A stretch of 64,000 nt of DNA, taken from NCBI RefSeq assembly GCF_052180215.1, contig NZ_CP197471.1, positions 1,398,001-1,462,000 on the forward strand, given 5' to 3'. The stretch comes from Pseudoneobacillus sp052180215 (GTDB lineage: Bacteria > Bacillota > Bacilli > Bacillales > Cytobacillaceae). Positions 41,643 through 50,801 of this stretch are shown here, piece by piece. Position 1 is the stretch's first letter; each line of letters begins with the position of its first letter. The notes beneath the pieces are model-generated. The model did not search any database and was not told the origin of the DNA. It was given only the letters and a program-made list of their open reading frames with translations. A program made the translations under genes and the position numbers.

Positions 41643-43571
41643 ATGCGTGTTTCAAATGTAACAGTGCGTAAGCGATTAGCCGTCGCTCTATTTATCGGAA
41701 TCTTGATATTTTTTATTATTGACATTCGGTTAGGTTACGTTCAATTTGTTTTAGGGGATATGCTAACGGACCGTGCACGTGACTCATGGAGCAGAAATAT
41801 TCCTTTCGAACCCGAAAGAGGACAAATAGTTGACCGAAATGGAGTTGCTCTTGCTACAAATATTAGTTCTCCAACGGTCTATGTTGTACCTAGACAAATT
41901 AAAAACCCTGCAGAGGCAGCGGAAAAATTAGCCAAAGTACTTAATATGCCTAAAGAAAGTGCTTATAAGCAGATAACTCAGAGAACTTCTAGTGTAAGAA
42001 TTAAAGAAGGTAGAAAAATAACACATGAAAAAGCGAAAGAAATTCGAGCATTAGGAATTGAAGGAGTTTATATAGGTGAAGATTCTAAAAGGCATTACCC
42101 ATTCGGTAGTTATTTGTCCCATGTTTTAGGATTTGCTGGAATTGACAATCAAGGCTTAATGGGGCTGGAGCTTTTTTATAATAAAGAATTAAGTGGGAAA
42201 AGAGGATCTGTTCAATTTTATGCAAATGCAAAAGGTGAACGGATGAATGATATGGCTGATGATTATGAGGCACCTATTGATGGACTGGATTTGAAATTAA
42301 CGATTGATACAAAGGTGCAAACCATTGTTGAAAGAGAATTGGATATTGCACAGGCAAAATATAACCCAGATGGGATCATTGCCATTGCTATGAACCCTAA
42401 TACTGGTGAAATATTAGCGATGTCCAGTCGTCCAGATTTTGATCCGGCTAATTTCCGAAACGTACCTCAAGAAGTGTACAACCGTAACTTACCGGTTTGG
42501 AGTACTTATGAGCCGGGTTCAACCTTTAAAATTATCACACTTGCTGCAGCTCTAGAAGAAGGAAAGGTGAATCTAGAAAAAGAACACTTTCATGATCCAG
42601 GGTATGCTAAAGTAGAAGGGGCAACACTAAGATGCTGGAAAAAAGGTGGACATGGTTCACAAAGCTTTTTAGAAGTAGTGCAAAATTCATGTAACCCTGG
42701 ATTCGTTGAACTTGGACAACGACTTGGAAAAAATACATTATTTAAATATATTAAGGACTTTGGTTTTGGACAAAAAACAGGAATTGACCTACAAGGCGAA
42801 GGTACAGGGATTTTGTTTAGTCTACCTAGAGTAGGGCCTGTTGAATTAGCCACGACAGCATTTGGTCAGGGGGTATCCGTTACTCCAATTCAACAGGTTG
42901 CGGCTGTTTCTGCAGCTGTAAATGGGGGAACTCTTTATACACCTTTTATAGCAAAAGAGCTAATAGATCCAATAACGAAAGAAGTTGTAATGAAAAATAC
43001 ACCTAAGGCAAAACACAGAGTCATTTCTGAAGAAACTTCAAAAGAAATTCGTCATGCTCTCGAAAGTGTCGTTGCTAAAGGTTCAGGAGGAAGAGCATTT
43101 GTTGATTCCTACAGAGTAGGTGGGAAAACAGGTACAGCACAGAAAGCGCAAAATGGACGTTATCTTGAAAATAACCATATTGTGTCATTCATAGGTTTTG
43201 CTCCTGCTGATGACCCGCAAATTGTTGTATATGTAGCTGTTGATAATCCAAAAGGTACCGTTCAATTTGGGGGTGTAGTATCCGCGCCAATTGTAGGGGC
43301 TATAATGGAAGATAGTTTACATGCACTCGATGTTAAACCAAGAAAAAATCAAATTCCAAAGAAAATGACTTGGGAAGATGTCCCTTTCATTGAGGTTCCA
43401 GATTTAATTGGATTAACAAAGAAAGAAATACAAGAACAATTAATTGATCTGAAAATAGATGCAAGTGGAGAAGGAGATGTTGTGGTAAAACAAGCTCCGG
43501 ACCCTGGTACAAAGATTAAGGAAGGGTCAACCATCCGGCTTTATTTTTCAGAAAAAAAATCAAGTGAATAA
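41643..43571 (+). CDS. spoVD: Stage V sporulation penicillin-binding protein SpoVD
   Basis: SpoVD is the mother-cell class B PBP that builds spore cortex with SpoVE. The 642-residue protein has a single membrane anchor (about residues 12-30), a dimerisation domain, a transpeptidase domain with STFK, SCN (QNSCNPGFVE) and KTGT, and one PASTA domain (about 580-640). Unlike pbpB it ends soon after that domain. It starts after AAAGGAGG. The 170-base gap after pbpB should hold a sporulation promoter, but I could not see a clean sigma-E match. Confidence 0.95.
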   Translation: MRVSNVTVRKRLAVALFIGILIFFIIDIRLGYVQFVLGDMLTDRARDSWSRNIPFEPERGQIVDRNGVALATNISSPTVYVVPRQIKNPAEAAEKLAKVLNMPKESAYKQITQRTSSVRIKEGRKITHEKAKEIRALGIEGVYIGEDSKRHYPFGSYLSHVLGFAGIDNQGLMGLELFYNKELSGKRGSVQFYANAKGERMNDMADDYEAPIDGLDLKLTIDTKVQTIVERELDIAQAKYNPDGIIAIAMNPNTGEILAMSSRPDFDPANFRNVPQEVYNRNLPVWSTYEPGSTFKIITLAAALEEGKVNLEKEHFHDPGYAKVEGATLRCWKKGGHGSQSFLEVVQNSCNPGFVELGQRLGKNTLFKYIKDFGFGQKTGIDLQGEGTGILFSLPRVGPVELATTAFGQGVSVTPIQQVAAVSAAVNGGTLYTPFIAKELIDPITKEVVMKNTPKAKHRVISEETSKEIRHALESVVAKGSGGRAFVDSYRVGGKTGTAQKAQNGRYLENNHIVSFIGFAPADDPQIVVYVAVDNPKGTVQFGGVVSAPIVGAIMEDSLHALDVKPRKNQIPKKMTWEDVPFIEVPDLIGLTKKEIQEQLIDLKIDASGEGDVVVKQAPDPGTKIKEGSTIRLYFSEKKSSE

Positions 43572-43577
43572 GATTAA

Positions 43578-43606
43578 AATGGGCGGCACCTCTATCGCCG
43601 CCTATT
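43578..43606 (+). other. GC-rich hairpin after spoVD
   Basis: GGGCGGC / GCCGCC inverted repeat with a nine-base loop but a weak T tail (TATTTATG). It may be a poor terminator allowing read-through into murE. Confidence 0.5.
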
Positions 43607-43742
43607 TATGCTTGAGTAATTTTTCCTGTTTTACTCTATTTGACTTTGTCCTTCTAGGTTGAAATGGAGATTTTGATTAAATTCATGTAAAATATAACAC
43701 AACAATTGTTTTGTCTTAGTATAGAAGGGATATGAAAAACGT

Positions 43743-45203
43743 ATGAACTTACTTCAATTAGTAAATGAATTGCATTTACTTGTTCCATATAATGGTCCAA
43801 ATCCAGAGATTACTTCCATTGAAAATGACAATCGCAAGGTAAAAAAAGGTAGTCTTTTTATTTGTTTAAAAGGAAAAACTGTTGATGGTCATGATTTTGC
43901 AAATTCTGCAGTAGAAAATGGTGCTTCTGCCATCATTGCAGAAAAGTTACTTGATTTAGATGTACCTGTTATTGTAGTAAAGGATACTTATAGAGCAATG
44001 GCGGTTTTGGCCGATTATTATTACGGGCAACCTAGCCATCAAATCCAATTAATTGGTATCACAGGCACAAATGGAAAAACCACTACCAGTCATTTAATTG
44101 AAAAAATATTCTCTGATCAAAAAATAAAGACTGGTTTAATTGGTACCATGTATACAAAGATATTAGATGAAAAAATAGAAACAAAAAATACTACTCCTGA
44201 GAGCTTAACATTGCAAAAGACTTTTCGAAAAATGTTAGATAAAGAAGTGGAAATAGCAGTAATGGAAGTATCCTCACATGCTTTAGATTTAGGTAGGGTA
44301 CACGGCTGCGATTTTGATATTGCGATTTTTACTAACCTAAGTCAAGATCATTTAGATCATCATAAAACGATGGAAGATTATAAGCATGCAAAAGGTTTAT
44401 TGTTTTCTCAATTGGGCAATGTTTTTGATGCCAATCGTCCCAAATACGCTATCCTAAATGCGGATGATGAGACAATTGATGACTATAAGAAAATAACTGC
44501 TGCACATCTCATTTCCTACGGTATTGATCAAGAAGCAGATATTAGAGCAACAAACATCAAGTTAACAGCAAAAGGTACAGAGTTTGATGTCGTTATTGGA
44601 AGTGAAAAATATCCAATCTCTATTCAATTAGTAGGGAAATTTAATATTTATAATACGTTAGCAAGTATAGCAGCAGCTTTAGTTTCAAAAATTGACATGT
44701 CTAGTATTATCACTTCATTAGAAGGTATTGAAGGAGTAGCAGGAAGGTTTGAATTAGTAAATTCAGGTCAAGATTTTACGGTTATTGTAGACTATGCTCA
44801 TACCCCTGATAGTTTAGAAAATGTTTTAAAAACAATCCAACAGATTACCCAGAAAGATATATATGTTGTTGTTGGTTGTGGTGGGGACCGTGATAAAACC
44901 AAACGGCCTTTAATGGCAAAAATTGCGTGTCAATATGGTACTCAGCCTATCTTTACATCCGATAATCCACGTAGTGAGAATCCTGAACAGATTCTTAAGG
45001 ATATGGAAGCTGGTGTCCAAGGAGAAAAGTATTTTACCATTGTTGACCGTAAACAAGCTATTCATTATGCGATTAGTCAGGCTAAAACAGGTGATGTTGT
45101 CTTAATTGCTGGAAAAGGCCATGAAACATATCAAATAATTGGAGACACAACTTATGATTTTGATGACCGTATAGTTGCGAAAGAGGCTATTGAGGAGAGA
45201 TAA
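43743..45203 (+). CDS. murE: UDP-MurNAc-tripeptide synthetase MurE (meso-diaminopimelate type)
   Basis: MurE adds meso-diaminopimelate to UDP-MurNAc-L-Ala-D-Glu. The 486-residue protein has the UDP-binding N-domain (near residue 30, VKKGSLFICLKGKTVDGHDF), the ATP loop GITGTNGKTTTSHL near residue 105 and the DNPR motif (SDNPRSENPEQ near residue 405), which marks diaminopimelate, not lysine, as substrate. The stop overlaps the ribosome site of the next small gene. Confidence 0.96.
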   Translation: MNLLQLVNELHLLVPYNGPNPEITSIENDNRKVKKGSLFICLKGKTVDGHDFANSAVENGASAIIAEKLLDLDVPVIVVKDTYRAMAVLADYYYGQPSHQIQLIGITGTNGKTTTSHLIEKIFSDQKIKTGLIGTMYTKILDEKIETKNTTPESLTLQKTFRKMLDKEVEIAVMEVSSHALDLGRVHGCDFDIAIFTNLSQDHLDHHKTMEDYKHAKGLLFSQLGNVFDANRPKYAILNADDETIDDYKKITAAHLISYGIDQEADIRATNIKLTAKGTEFDVVIGSEKYPISIQLVGKFNIYNTLASIAAALVSKIDMSSIITSLEGIEGVAGRFELVNSGQDFTVIVDYAHTPDSLENVLKTIQQITQKDIYVVVGCGGDRDKTKRPLMAKIACQYGTQPIFTSDNPRSENPEQILKDMEAGVQGEKYFTIVDRKQAIHYAISQAKTGDVVLIAGKGHETYQIIGDTTYDFDDRIVAKEAIEER

Positions 45204-45204
45204 A

Positions 45205-45636
45205 ATGTTATTAAAAAATAGCGATTTGGTCAAACTTTTTCCAAAATCGCAAGGGATTAAGGACGATTTACAATTTAAGACGGTTTCAACAGATGCCTCT
45301 TTGATACAACCCAAGGGATTATTTATCCCTGTTTTTGATGATTCTGGGGAGTTAAAAGAAGCCATTCATAATGGGGCTATTGCTGCCATTTGGGAAGAGC
45401 AGCAAACTTTACCGTCTTATGTTCCAAATCAATTTCCTATTTTTTTTACAAAAGATATTAAAAATGCTTTCGAAACGATTGTTGCATTTTATTTAGAACA
45501 ATTCACTGGAGATAATAATGATCTTATGAATATGACAAAATTCCTTTTTATTGAAGAAAAGCTTCTGAATGAAAGCTTTTCTTCATATGATAAACCTGTA
45601 TTTAAATTTGTATCTAAACAAGAAAGGAGGGGATAG
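45205..45636 (+). CDS. Stand-alone Mur-ligase N-terminal domain protein
   Basis: A 143-residue protein inserted between murE and mraY. Its first 110 residues align by eye with the UDP-sugar-binding N-domain of MurE/MurF: TVSTDASLIQPKGLFIPVF, AIHNGAIAAIWEEQ and PIFFTKDIKNAFETIVAFY match the order and spacing in the adjacent murE product. There is no ATP loop GTNGKT and no ligase C-domain, so it cannot be a ligase. It starts at ATG 45205, whose GAGGAGAG lies in the end of murE, and stops two bases before mraY. A regulatory or scaffold role, or a degenerate murF relic, are both possible. Confidence 0.7.
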   Translation: MLLKNSDLVKLFPKSQGIKDDLQFKTVSTDASLIQPKGLFIPVFDDSGELKEAIHNGAIAAIWEEQQTLPSYVPNQFPIFFTKDIKNAFETIVAFYLEQFTGDNNDLMNMTKFLFIEEKLLNESFSSYDKPVFKFVSKQERRG

Positions 45637-45638
45637 AA

Positions 45639-46616
45639 ATGTTGGAGCAAGTTTTAATTTTTTCTATTATTATGGGTTTTTTAATTACTGTTTTACTTTC
45701 TCCCATTTTTATTCCTTTCTTAAGAAGGCTAAAATTTGGGCAAAGTATTCGTGAAGAAGGTCCAAAGAGTCACCAAAAAAAATCTGGAACTCCAACAATG
45801 GGTGGAGTAATGATTCTTTTATCCATTATTATTACAAGTATCGTGATGACAGCTAAATTTGAAGTATTAACAGTAAAAACCTATTTGCTGCTAATTGTAA
45901 CCCTTGGATTCGGTTTACTTGGATTTTTAGATGACTTTATTAAAGTAGTTATGAAGAGAAATCTTGGATTGACATCCAAGCAAAAGCTTTTAGGGCAAAT
46001 AATAATCGCGACGGTCTTTTATTTTATTTTTAAACAACACGAGGATTTTTCAACAATCGTATCCATTCCATTAACCGATCTTTCTTTTGATTTAGGATGG
46101 CTGTACTTTCCTTTTATTGTTTTTTGGCTAGTTGGTTTTTCCAATGCTGTTAATCTAACAGATGGGCTTGATGGGTTAGTTTCTGGTACGGCTGCGATTG
46201 CATTTGGTGCCTTTGCGGTTTTAGCTTGGAGTTTGTCACAATTGGAAATTGCTATTTTTGCTGTTGCGGTTGTAGGTGCCGTATTAGGTTTCCTTGTGTT
46301 TAATGCCCATCCAGCAAAAGTATTTATGGGAGACACTGGTTCGTTAGCGCTTGGTGGAGCAATAGCGGCAATTGCGATTTTGACTAAGCTTGAAATTATT
46401 CTTATTATTATTGGTGGAGTCTTTGTTATTGAAACTTTATCGGTCATCCTTCAGGTGGCTTCCTTTAAAACAACTGGTAGGAGAATTTTTAGAATGAGTC
46501 CTCTTCATCACCACTATGAATTAGTTGGTTGGTCTGAGTGGAGGGTTGTCGTTACATTCTGGAGTGTAGGTCTTTTATTTGCAATACTTGGAATTTATAT
46601 TGAGGTGTGGTTATAG
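45639..46616 (+). CDS. mraY: Phospho-MurNAc-pentapeptide transferase MraY
   Basis: MraY transfers phospho-MurNAc-pentapeptide to undecaprenyl phosphate, forming lipid I. The 325-residue protein has ten hydrophobic helices and the signatures GTPTMGGVM near residue 50, the aspartate motif LGFLDDFIK near 92, NLTDGLDGL near 177, and the HHHYE loop near 290. AAAGGAGG precedes the ATG. The stop is directly followed by murD. Confidence 0.97.
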   Translation: MLEQVLIFSIIMGFLITVLLSPIFIPFLRRLKFGQSIREEGPKSHQKKSGTPTMGGVMILLSIIITSIVMTAKFEVLTVKTYLLLIVTLGFGLLGFLDDFIKVVMKRNLGLTSKQKLLGQIIIATVFYFIFKQHEDFSTIVSIPLTDLSFDLGWLYFPFIVFWLVGFSNAVNLTDGLDGLVSGTAAIAFGAFAVLAWSLSQLEIAIFAVAVVGAVLGFLVFNAHPAKVFMGDTGSLALGGAIAAIAILTKLEIILIIIGGVFVIETLSVILQVASFKTTGRRIFRMSPLHHHYELVGWSEWRVVVTFWSVGLLFAILGIYIEVWL

Positions 46617-47966
46617 TTGAAACATATAAAAAAATATCAACATAAAAAAATATTAGTGCTAGGATTAGCTAAAAGTGGGGTTAGTGCTGCAACCCTATTA
46701 CATAAATTAGGTGCGTTTGTAACGATCAATGATAAGAAACCACTATCCGATAACCCTGAAGCACAAGGATTATTGGAACAAGGAATTACTGTGATTTGTG
46801 GCGAACACCCAGTGGATTTATTAGATGAGGGATTTGAACTTGTGGTTAAAAACCCTGGAATTCCTTATCATAATCCAATGATAGAAAGAGCGGTAGAAAA
46901 AGGAATTCCAATTATAACGGAAGTAGAATTAGCCTATGAAGTATCAGATGCACCGTTTATTGGGATTACCGGGACAAATGGTAAAACAACTACGACAACA
47001 TTAATCTATGAGATGCTTGAAAAAGGCCATAAAAAACCTCTTATTGCAGGAAATATTGGAACTGTTGCATCCGATGTTGCTCAAATTGCCACAGAAGAAA
47101 ATCAAATTGTTATTGAACTATCATCTTTCCAGTTGATGGGGATTGATTCATTTAAGCCAAAAATTGCTGTCATCACTAATCTATATGATGCTCATCTTGA
47201 TTATCACGGAACAAGAAAAGAGTATCATGAAGCGAAAGCATTCATCACTAAAAATCAAACTTCGGAAGACTATCTCGTTTTAAATTATGAACAAGAAGAA
47301 GTCATGGCGATTGCTAAATTATCTAATGCAACCATTGTTCCATTTTCAACAAAACAATTTTTAGAGGATGGAGCTTCGATTAAAGATGGATGGGTTTATT
47401 TTAACGGAGAGGCTATTATGGAAAGAAGTAACATTAGCTTACCAGGAGACCATAATTTAGAAAACATCCTTTCCGCCATTGCTGCAGCTAAATTAACAGG
47501 AGTTGATAATTTAGCCATCCAACATATCTTATCTACTTTCACTGGGGTAAAACATCGCCTTCAGTATATCGGTGAAAAAGACGGTAGAAAATTTTATAAT
47601 GATTCAAAAGCAACCAATATATTAGCAACCCAAAACGCCTTAGCTGCCTTTAATCAACCGGTTATTCTATTAGCCGGCGGATTAGATCGTGGTAATGAAT
47701 TTGATGAACTCATTCCTTCAATGAAAAATGTAAAAGCATTAATATCCTTTGGTCAAACAGCTGAAAAAATTGAGCGAGTTGCCAAAGCTGCGGGAATAAA
47801 AACAATCATGCGTGTCGATAATGTTGAAAAGGCCGTGCCTGTAGCATATGACCTTTCTGAAGCTAATGATGTGATACTTCTGTCTCCAGCTTGTGCAAGT
47901 TGGGATCAATACAAAACTTTTGAAGTAAGAGGAGACATTTTTATAGAAGCTGTGCATAAGCTTTAG
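46617..47966 (+). CDS. murD: UDP-MurNAc-L-alanine:D-glutamate ligase MurD
   Basis: MurD adds D-glutamate to UDP-MurNAc-L-Ala. The 449-residue protein has the N-terminal Rossmann-like KILVLGLAKSGVSAATLL, the ATP loop GITGTNGKTTTTTL near residue 115 and the C-domain block LLAGGLDRGNEFDEL near 350. Translation starts at TTG 46617 immediately after the mraY stop, with GAGGTG inside mraY. Confidence 0.96.
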   Translation: MKHIKKYQHKKILVLGLAKSGVSAATLLHKLGAFVTINDKKPLSDNPEAQGLLEQGITVICGEHPVDLLDEGFELVVKNPGIPYHNPMIERAVEKGIPIITEVELAYEVSDAPFIGITGTNGKTTTTTLIYEMLEKGHKKPLIAGNIGTVASDVAQIATEENQIVIELSSFQLMGIDSFKPKIAVITNLYDAHLDYHGTRKEYHEAKAFITKNQTSEDYLVLNYEQEEVMAIAKLSNATIVPFSTKQFLEDGASIKDGWVYFNGEAIMERSNISLPGDHNLENILSAIAAAKLTGVDNLAIQHILSTFTGVKHRLQYIGEKDGRKFYNDSKATNILATQNALAAFNQPVILLAGGLDRGNEFDELIPSMKNVKALISFGQTAEKIERVAKAAGIKTIMRVDNVEKAVPVAYDLSEANDVILLSPACASWDQYKTFEVRGDIFIEAVHKL

Positions 47967-48077
47967 TAAGGGCTTGTCTACAAAAAGTAATCGGTGTACC
48001 GCCTGACTCGAAAGTGGTTCGAGAAGCTTTATTTATTCTCGAAAAGCCCTAAAATTTGCAGTCGAGGTGTGGAAATA

Positions 48078-49178
48078 GTGTCGACAAAAAAAAGTACTCC
48101 TGATTTAATATTGATGATTGCAACTTTTACCCTTTTAGCGATTGGACTGATTATGGTTTATAGTGCAAGTGCTGTTTGGGCGGATTATAAGTTCCAAGAT
48201 TCTTTCTTCTTTGCTAAAAGACAAATGCTATTTGCCGGTGTAGGTATTGTGGCGATGTTTTTTATCATGAATGTTAATTATTGGACTTGGCGAACTTGGG
48301 CCAAAGTACTGTTAATTGTCTGTTTTGTACTGCTAATAGCTGTTTTAATTCCAGGTGTTGGTAATGTTAGAAACGGATCAAGAAGCTGGATCGGAGTAGG
48401 AGCTTTTTCCATTCAACCTTCTGAGTTTATGAAGCTAGCTATGATTGCTTTCCTTGCAAAATTTTTATCTGAAAATCAAAAATTAATCACCTCCTTTAAA
48501 AAAGGTCTAATTCCTTCTCTGGGGCTAGTTTTTCTAGCTTTTGGATTAATTATGCTCCAACCCGACCTTGGAACTGGAACAGTAATGGTTGGTACCTGTG
48601 TCGTTATGATTTTAGTAGCAGGAGCACGAATTAGTCATTTTGCTATTTTTGGTCTACTAGGAGTTGCTGGATTTGTTGCTCTAGTTATCTCGGCGCCTTA
48701 CCGTATAAAACGAATTACATCCTTTTTAGATCCATGGCAAGACCCTTTAGGGAGTGGATTCCAAATTATCCAATCCTTGTATGCCATTGGACCTGGCGGG
48801 TTATTCGGCCTCGGACTAGGACAAAGTCGACAAAAGTTCTTTTATCTACCCGAACCCCAAACAGATTTTATTTTTGCTATTTTGGCAGAGGAATTAGGAT
48901 TTATTGGCGGGTCATTTATTCTCCTTCTCTTTGCTCTTCTATTATGGAGAGGGATAAGGATCGCATTAGGTGCGCCAGATTTATTTGGAAGCTTCTTAGC
49001 AGTTGGAATAATTGCGATGGTTGCCATTCAGGTAATGATCAATATAGGAGTTGTAACAGGATTAATGCCTGTTACAGGTATCACATTACCGTTCTTAAGC
49101 TATGGGGGATCCTCTCTGACATTAATGCTTATGGCAATTGGTGTACTATTAAACATTAGTAGGTATGCAAGATATTAA
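48078..49178 (+). CDS. spoVE: Stage V sporulation SEDS protein SpoVE
   Basis: SpoVE is the SEDS-family glycosyltransferase/lipid II polymerase for spore cortex, working with SpoVD. The 366-residue protein (same length as in B. subtilis) has ten hydrophobic helices, the conserved VRNGSRSWIGVGAFSIQPSE near residue 93, the extracellular loop with the catalytic-type Asp in LDPWQDP and the C-terminal GITLPFLSYGGSS. GTG 48078 follows GAGGTG; the frame opens 28 codons earlier without a site. In B. subtilis murG follows directly; here it does not. Confidence 0.93.
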   Translation: MSTKKSTPDLILMIATFTLLAIGLIMVYSASAVWADYKFQDSFFFAKRQMLFAGVGIVAMFFIMNVNYWTWRTWAKVLLIVCFVLLIAVLIPGVGNVRNGSRSWIGVGAFSIQPSEFMKLAMIAFLAKFLSENQKLITSFKKGLIPSLGLVFLAFGLIMLQPDLGTGTVMVGTCVVMILVAGARISHFAIFGLLGVAGFVALVISAPYRIKRITSFLDPWQDPLGSGFQIIQSLYAIGPGGLFGLGLGQSRQKFFYLPEPQTDFIFAILAEELGFIGGSFILLLFALLLWRGIRIALGAPDLFGSFLAVGIIAMVAIQVMINIGVVTGLMPVTGITLPFLSYGGSSLTLMLMAIGVLLNISRYARY

Positions 49179-49188
49179 GGTTTTAAAC

Positions 49189-49216
49189 CAACCCTGTTCC
49201 TCGCAGGGTCTTTTTG
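49189..49216 (+). terminator. Terminator after spoVE
   Basis: ACCCTG / CAGGGT stem with a seven-base loop and a T-rich tail. Confidence 0.8.
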
Positions 49217-49278
49217 TTTTTTTATTTTGGAAAATCTCTAAAAGATTGAGGTTTGAAATGGATTTTCTTTAATAAAAC

Positions 49279-49500
49279 GTTGACTGGAGCGGAAGGTGCG
49301 AGACTCCTGCGGGAGCAGCGGGACAGGTGAGACCTAGTAAAATGATCCACAAGAGGGATCATTTGTACCCCACAGGCGCTGGTGCGCCGAGGAGGCTCAC
49401 CGCCCGCCCCAAGGGAGAATTTGTTCTTTGAAAAAGTCGGAACTAGGACTTTTTCATAATTCTCCCCGCGGAAAGCGAGCATCCTAGAGTGGAAGTCAAC
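49279..49500. repeat. Bacillaceae-type GC-rich palindromic repeat with two inserted hairpins
   Basis: Ends GTTGACTGGAGCGGAAGG and CTAGAGTGGAAGTCAAC are imperfect inverted repeats, and the interior (CGAGACTCCTGCGGG, GAGGAGGCTCACCG, GCGGAAAGCGAGCATCC) is a repeat I know from many Bacillaceae intergenic regions. Two hairpins interrupt it: AAATGATCC/GGATCATTT (49340-49364) and GGGAGAATT/AATTCTCCC (49413-49466). Its GC content stands out from the surroundings. It lies where murG would be expected. Confidence 0.75.
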
Positions 49501-49755
49501 CCTTATTATAAAAGCAATAATATTTTCGGAAACGTTTTTTTCTTTTTCTAAAAATAAGAATTATTACATTTACATAACAATCTTGACTCAGATATTTTAT
49601 ACTGTTTGAGTTATAGTAGAATAGGGTAAACCGAGGAAGTGATTAGCTCTACCCCATTGGTTAAAATAAGGATATAAACCATAAATATGTGGCCCAAATT
49701 AATTGATTGCATAAACTAAAATAACCCTGTTACAGCTAGAAAGGGAGGTTAATAT

Positions 49756-50664
49756 ATGGACGGATTATTAAAAGAATTGCAGAGTCTAAATATAGGTAAA
49801 GTAAAAGAAAATGAACCATTGGCAAATCATACTACTATCAAAATTGGTGGTCCAGCAGATATATTTGTAGAGCCATCATCTCTAGAAGCGTTAGAAAAGG
49901 TAATGGATTGTGTAAGGGCAAAAAACATCCCATGGAGAGCCATTGGCAGGGGGTCCAATCTTTTAGTTTCCGATAAGGGAATTGAGGGGGTTGTTCTTAA
50001 ACTTGGATCTGGCATTGATCACCTAGATATAGACGGAACAAGAATAAAAGTTGGCGGTGGCCATTCGTTAGTCAGTTTAGCTACGCTAATCAGCAAAAAA
50101 GGTTATTCAGGTCTTGAATTTGCTAGTGGAATTCCTGGGTCAGTAGGTGGGGCGGTGTATATGAACGCCGGTGCTCATGGTTCGGATATTTCCAAAATAT
50201 TAGAGAAAGCAAAGATTTTATTTGAGGATGGATCAATTCAATGGCTAAATAATGCTGAAATGGAATTTTCTTATCGGACTTCCGTGCTGCAAAAGAAAAA
50301 ACCAGGGATTGTATTAGAGGCAGTTTTACTTTTAAGACAAGGTGAGAAAGAACATATAGTTGCTGAAATGCAAAAAAATAAAGATTATCGAAAAGAAACC
50401 CAACCATGGAACTATCCATGTGCAGGAAGTATCTTTAGAAACCCATTACCAAACTATGCTGGTAAGCTAATCGAAGTTGCAGGCTTAAAGGGTTTCTCAA
50501 TTGGTGGAGCAAAAATATCAGATATGCACGGCAATTTTATAATTAATGCTGGAAATGCGAAGGCAGCTGATGTTTTGGCCTTAATTCAGTATGTAAAGGA
50601 TACGATTTATAATCTATATGAAATTCATATGGAAACAGAAGTAGAAATAATCGGAAGAAAGTAA
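49756..50664 (+). CDS. murB: UDP-N-acetylenolpyruvoylglucosamine reductase MurB
   Basis: MurB reduces the enolpyruvyl group to make UDP-MurNAc, with FAD and NADPH. The 302-residue protein has the FAD-binding blocks HTTIKIGGPADIFVEP near residue 27, IGRGSNLLVSDKGIEGVV near 63, GIPGSVGGAVYMNAGAHG near 130 and the catalytic Ser region PCAGSIFRNP near 225, and is of the shorter type IIb. GGGAGG precedes the ATG. Confidence 0.96.
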   Translation: MDGLLKELQSLNIGKVKENEPLANHTTIKIGGPADIFVEPSSLEALEKVMDCVRAKNIPWRAIGRGSNLLVSDKGIEGVVLKLGSGIDHLDIDGTRIKVGGGHSLVSLATLISKKGYSGLEFASGIPGSVGGAVYMNAGAHGSDISKILEKAKILFEDGSIQWLNNAEMEFSYRTSVLQKKKPGIVLEAVLLLRQGEKEHIVAEMQKNKDYRKETQPWNYPCAGSIFRNPLPNYAGKLIEVAGLKGFSIGGAKISDMHGNFIINAGNAKAADVLALIQYVKDTIYNLYEIHMETEVEIIGRK

Positions 50665-50732
50665 ATAGTAAGGGAATTTATTCAAAAAACCTCTTACGAT
50701 TTACAAATATTGTGATATAATATTTTTTTAGT

Positions 50733-50767
50733 AACGGCATGATTTTTGGTTCATGCCGTACTTTTTA
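50733..50767 (+). terminator. Terminator or attenuator between murB and divIB
   Basis: ACGGCATGA / TCATGCCGT is a perfect 9-bp stem with a nine-base loop and a following T run. A TATAAT box lies only about 12 bases upstream of it (50716-50721), so a short attenuated transcript is conceivable. Confidence 0.7.
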
Positions 50768-50801
50768 AAAATTTTGGACATGCTTAGAGGTGGTGGAGAA
50801 G

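Noticed and set aside
42085..42853. Minus-strand open frames inside spoVD
   Set aside because: They are antisense to a well-conserved gene and have no ribosome sites; similar shadows occur inside mraY, FtsZ and other genes.
49530..49546. cre-like CGGAAACGTTTTTT before murB
   Set aside because: The outer half-site positions do not fit well, and no reason exists for catabolite control of murB.
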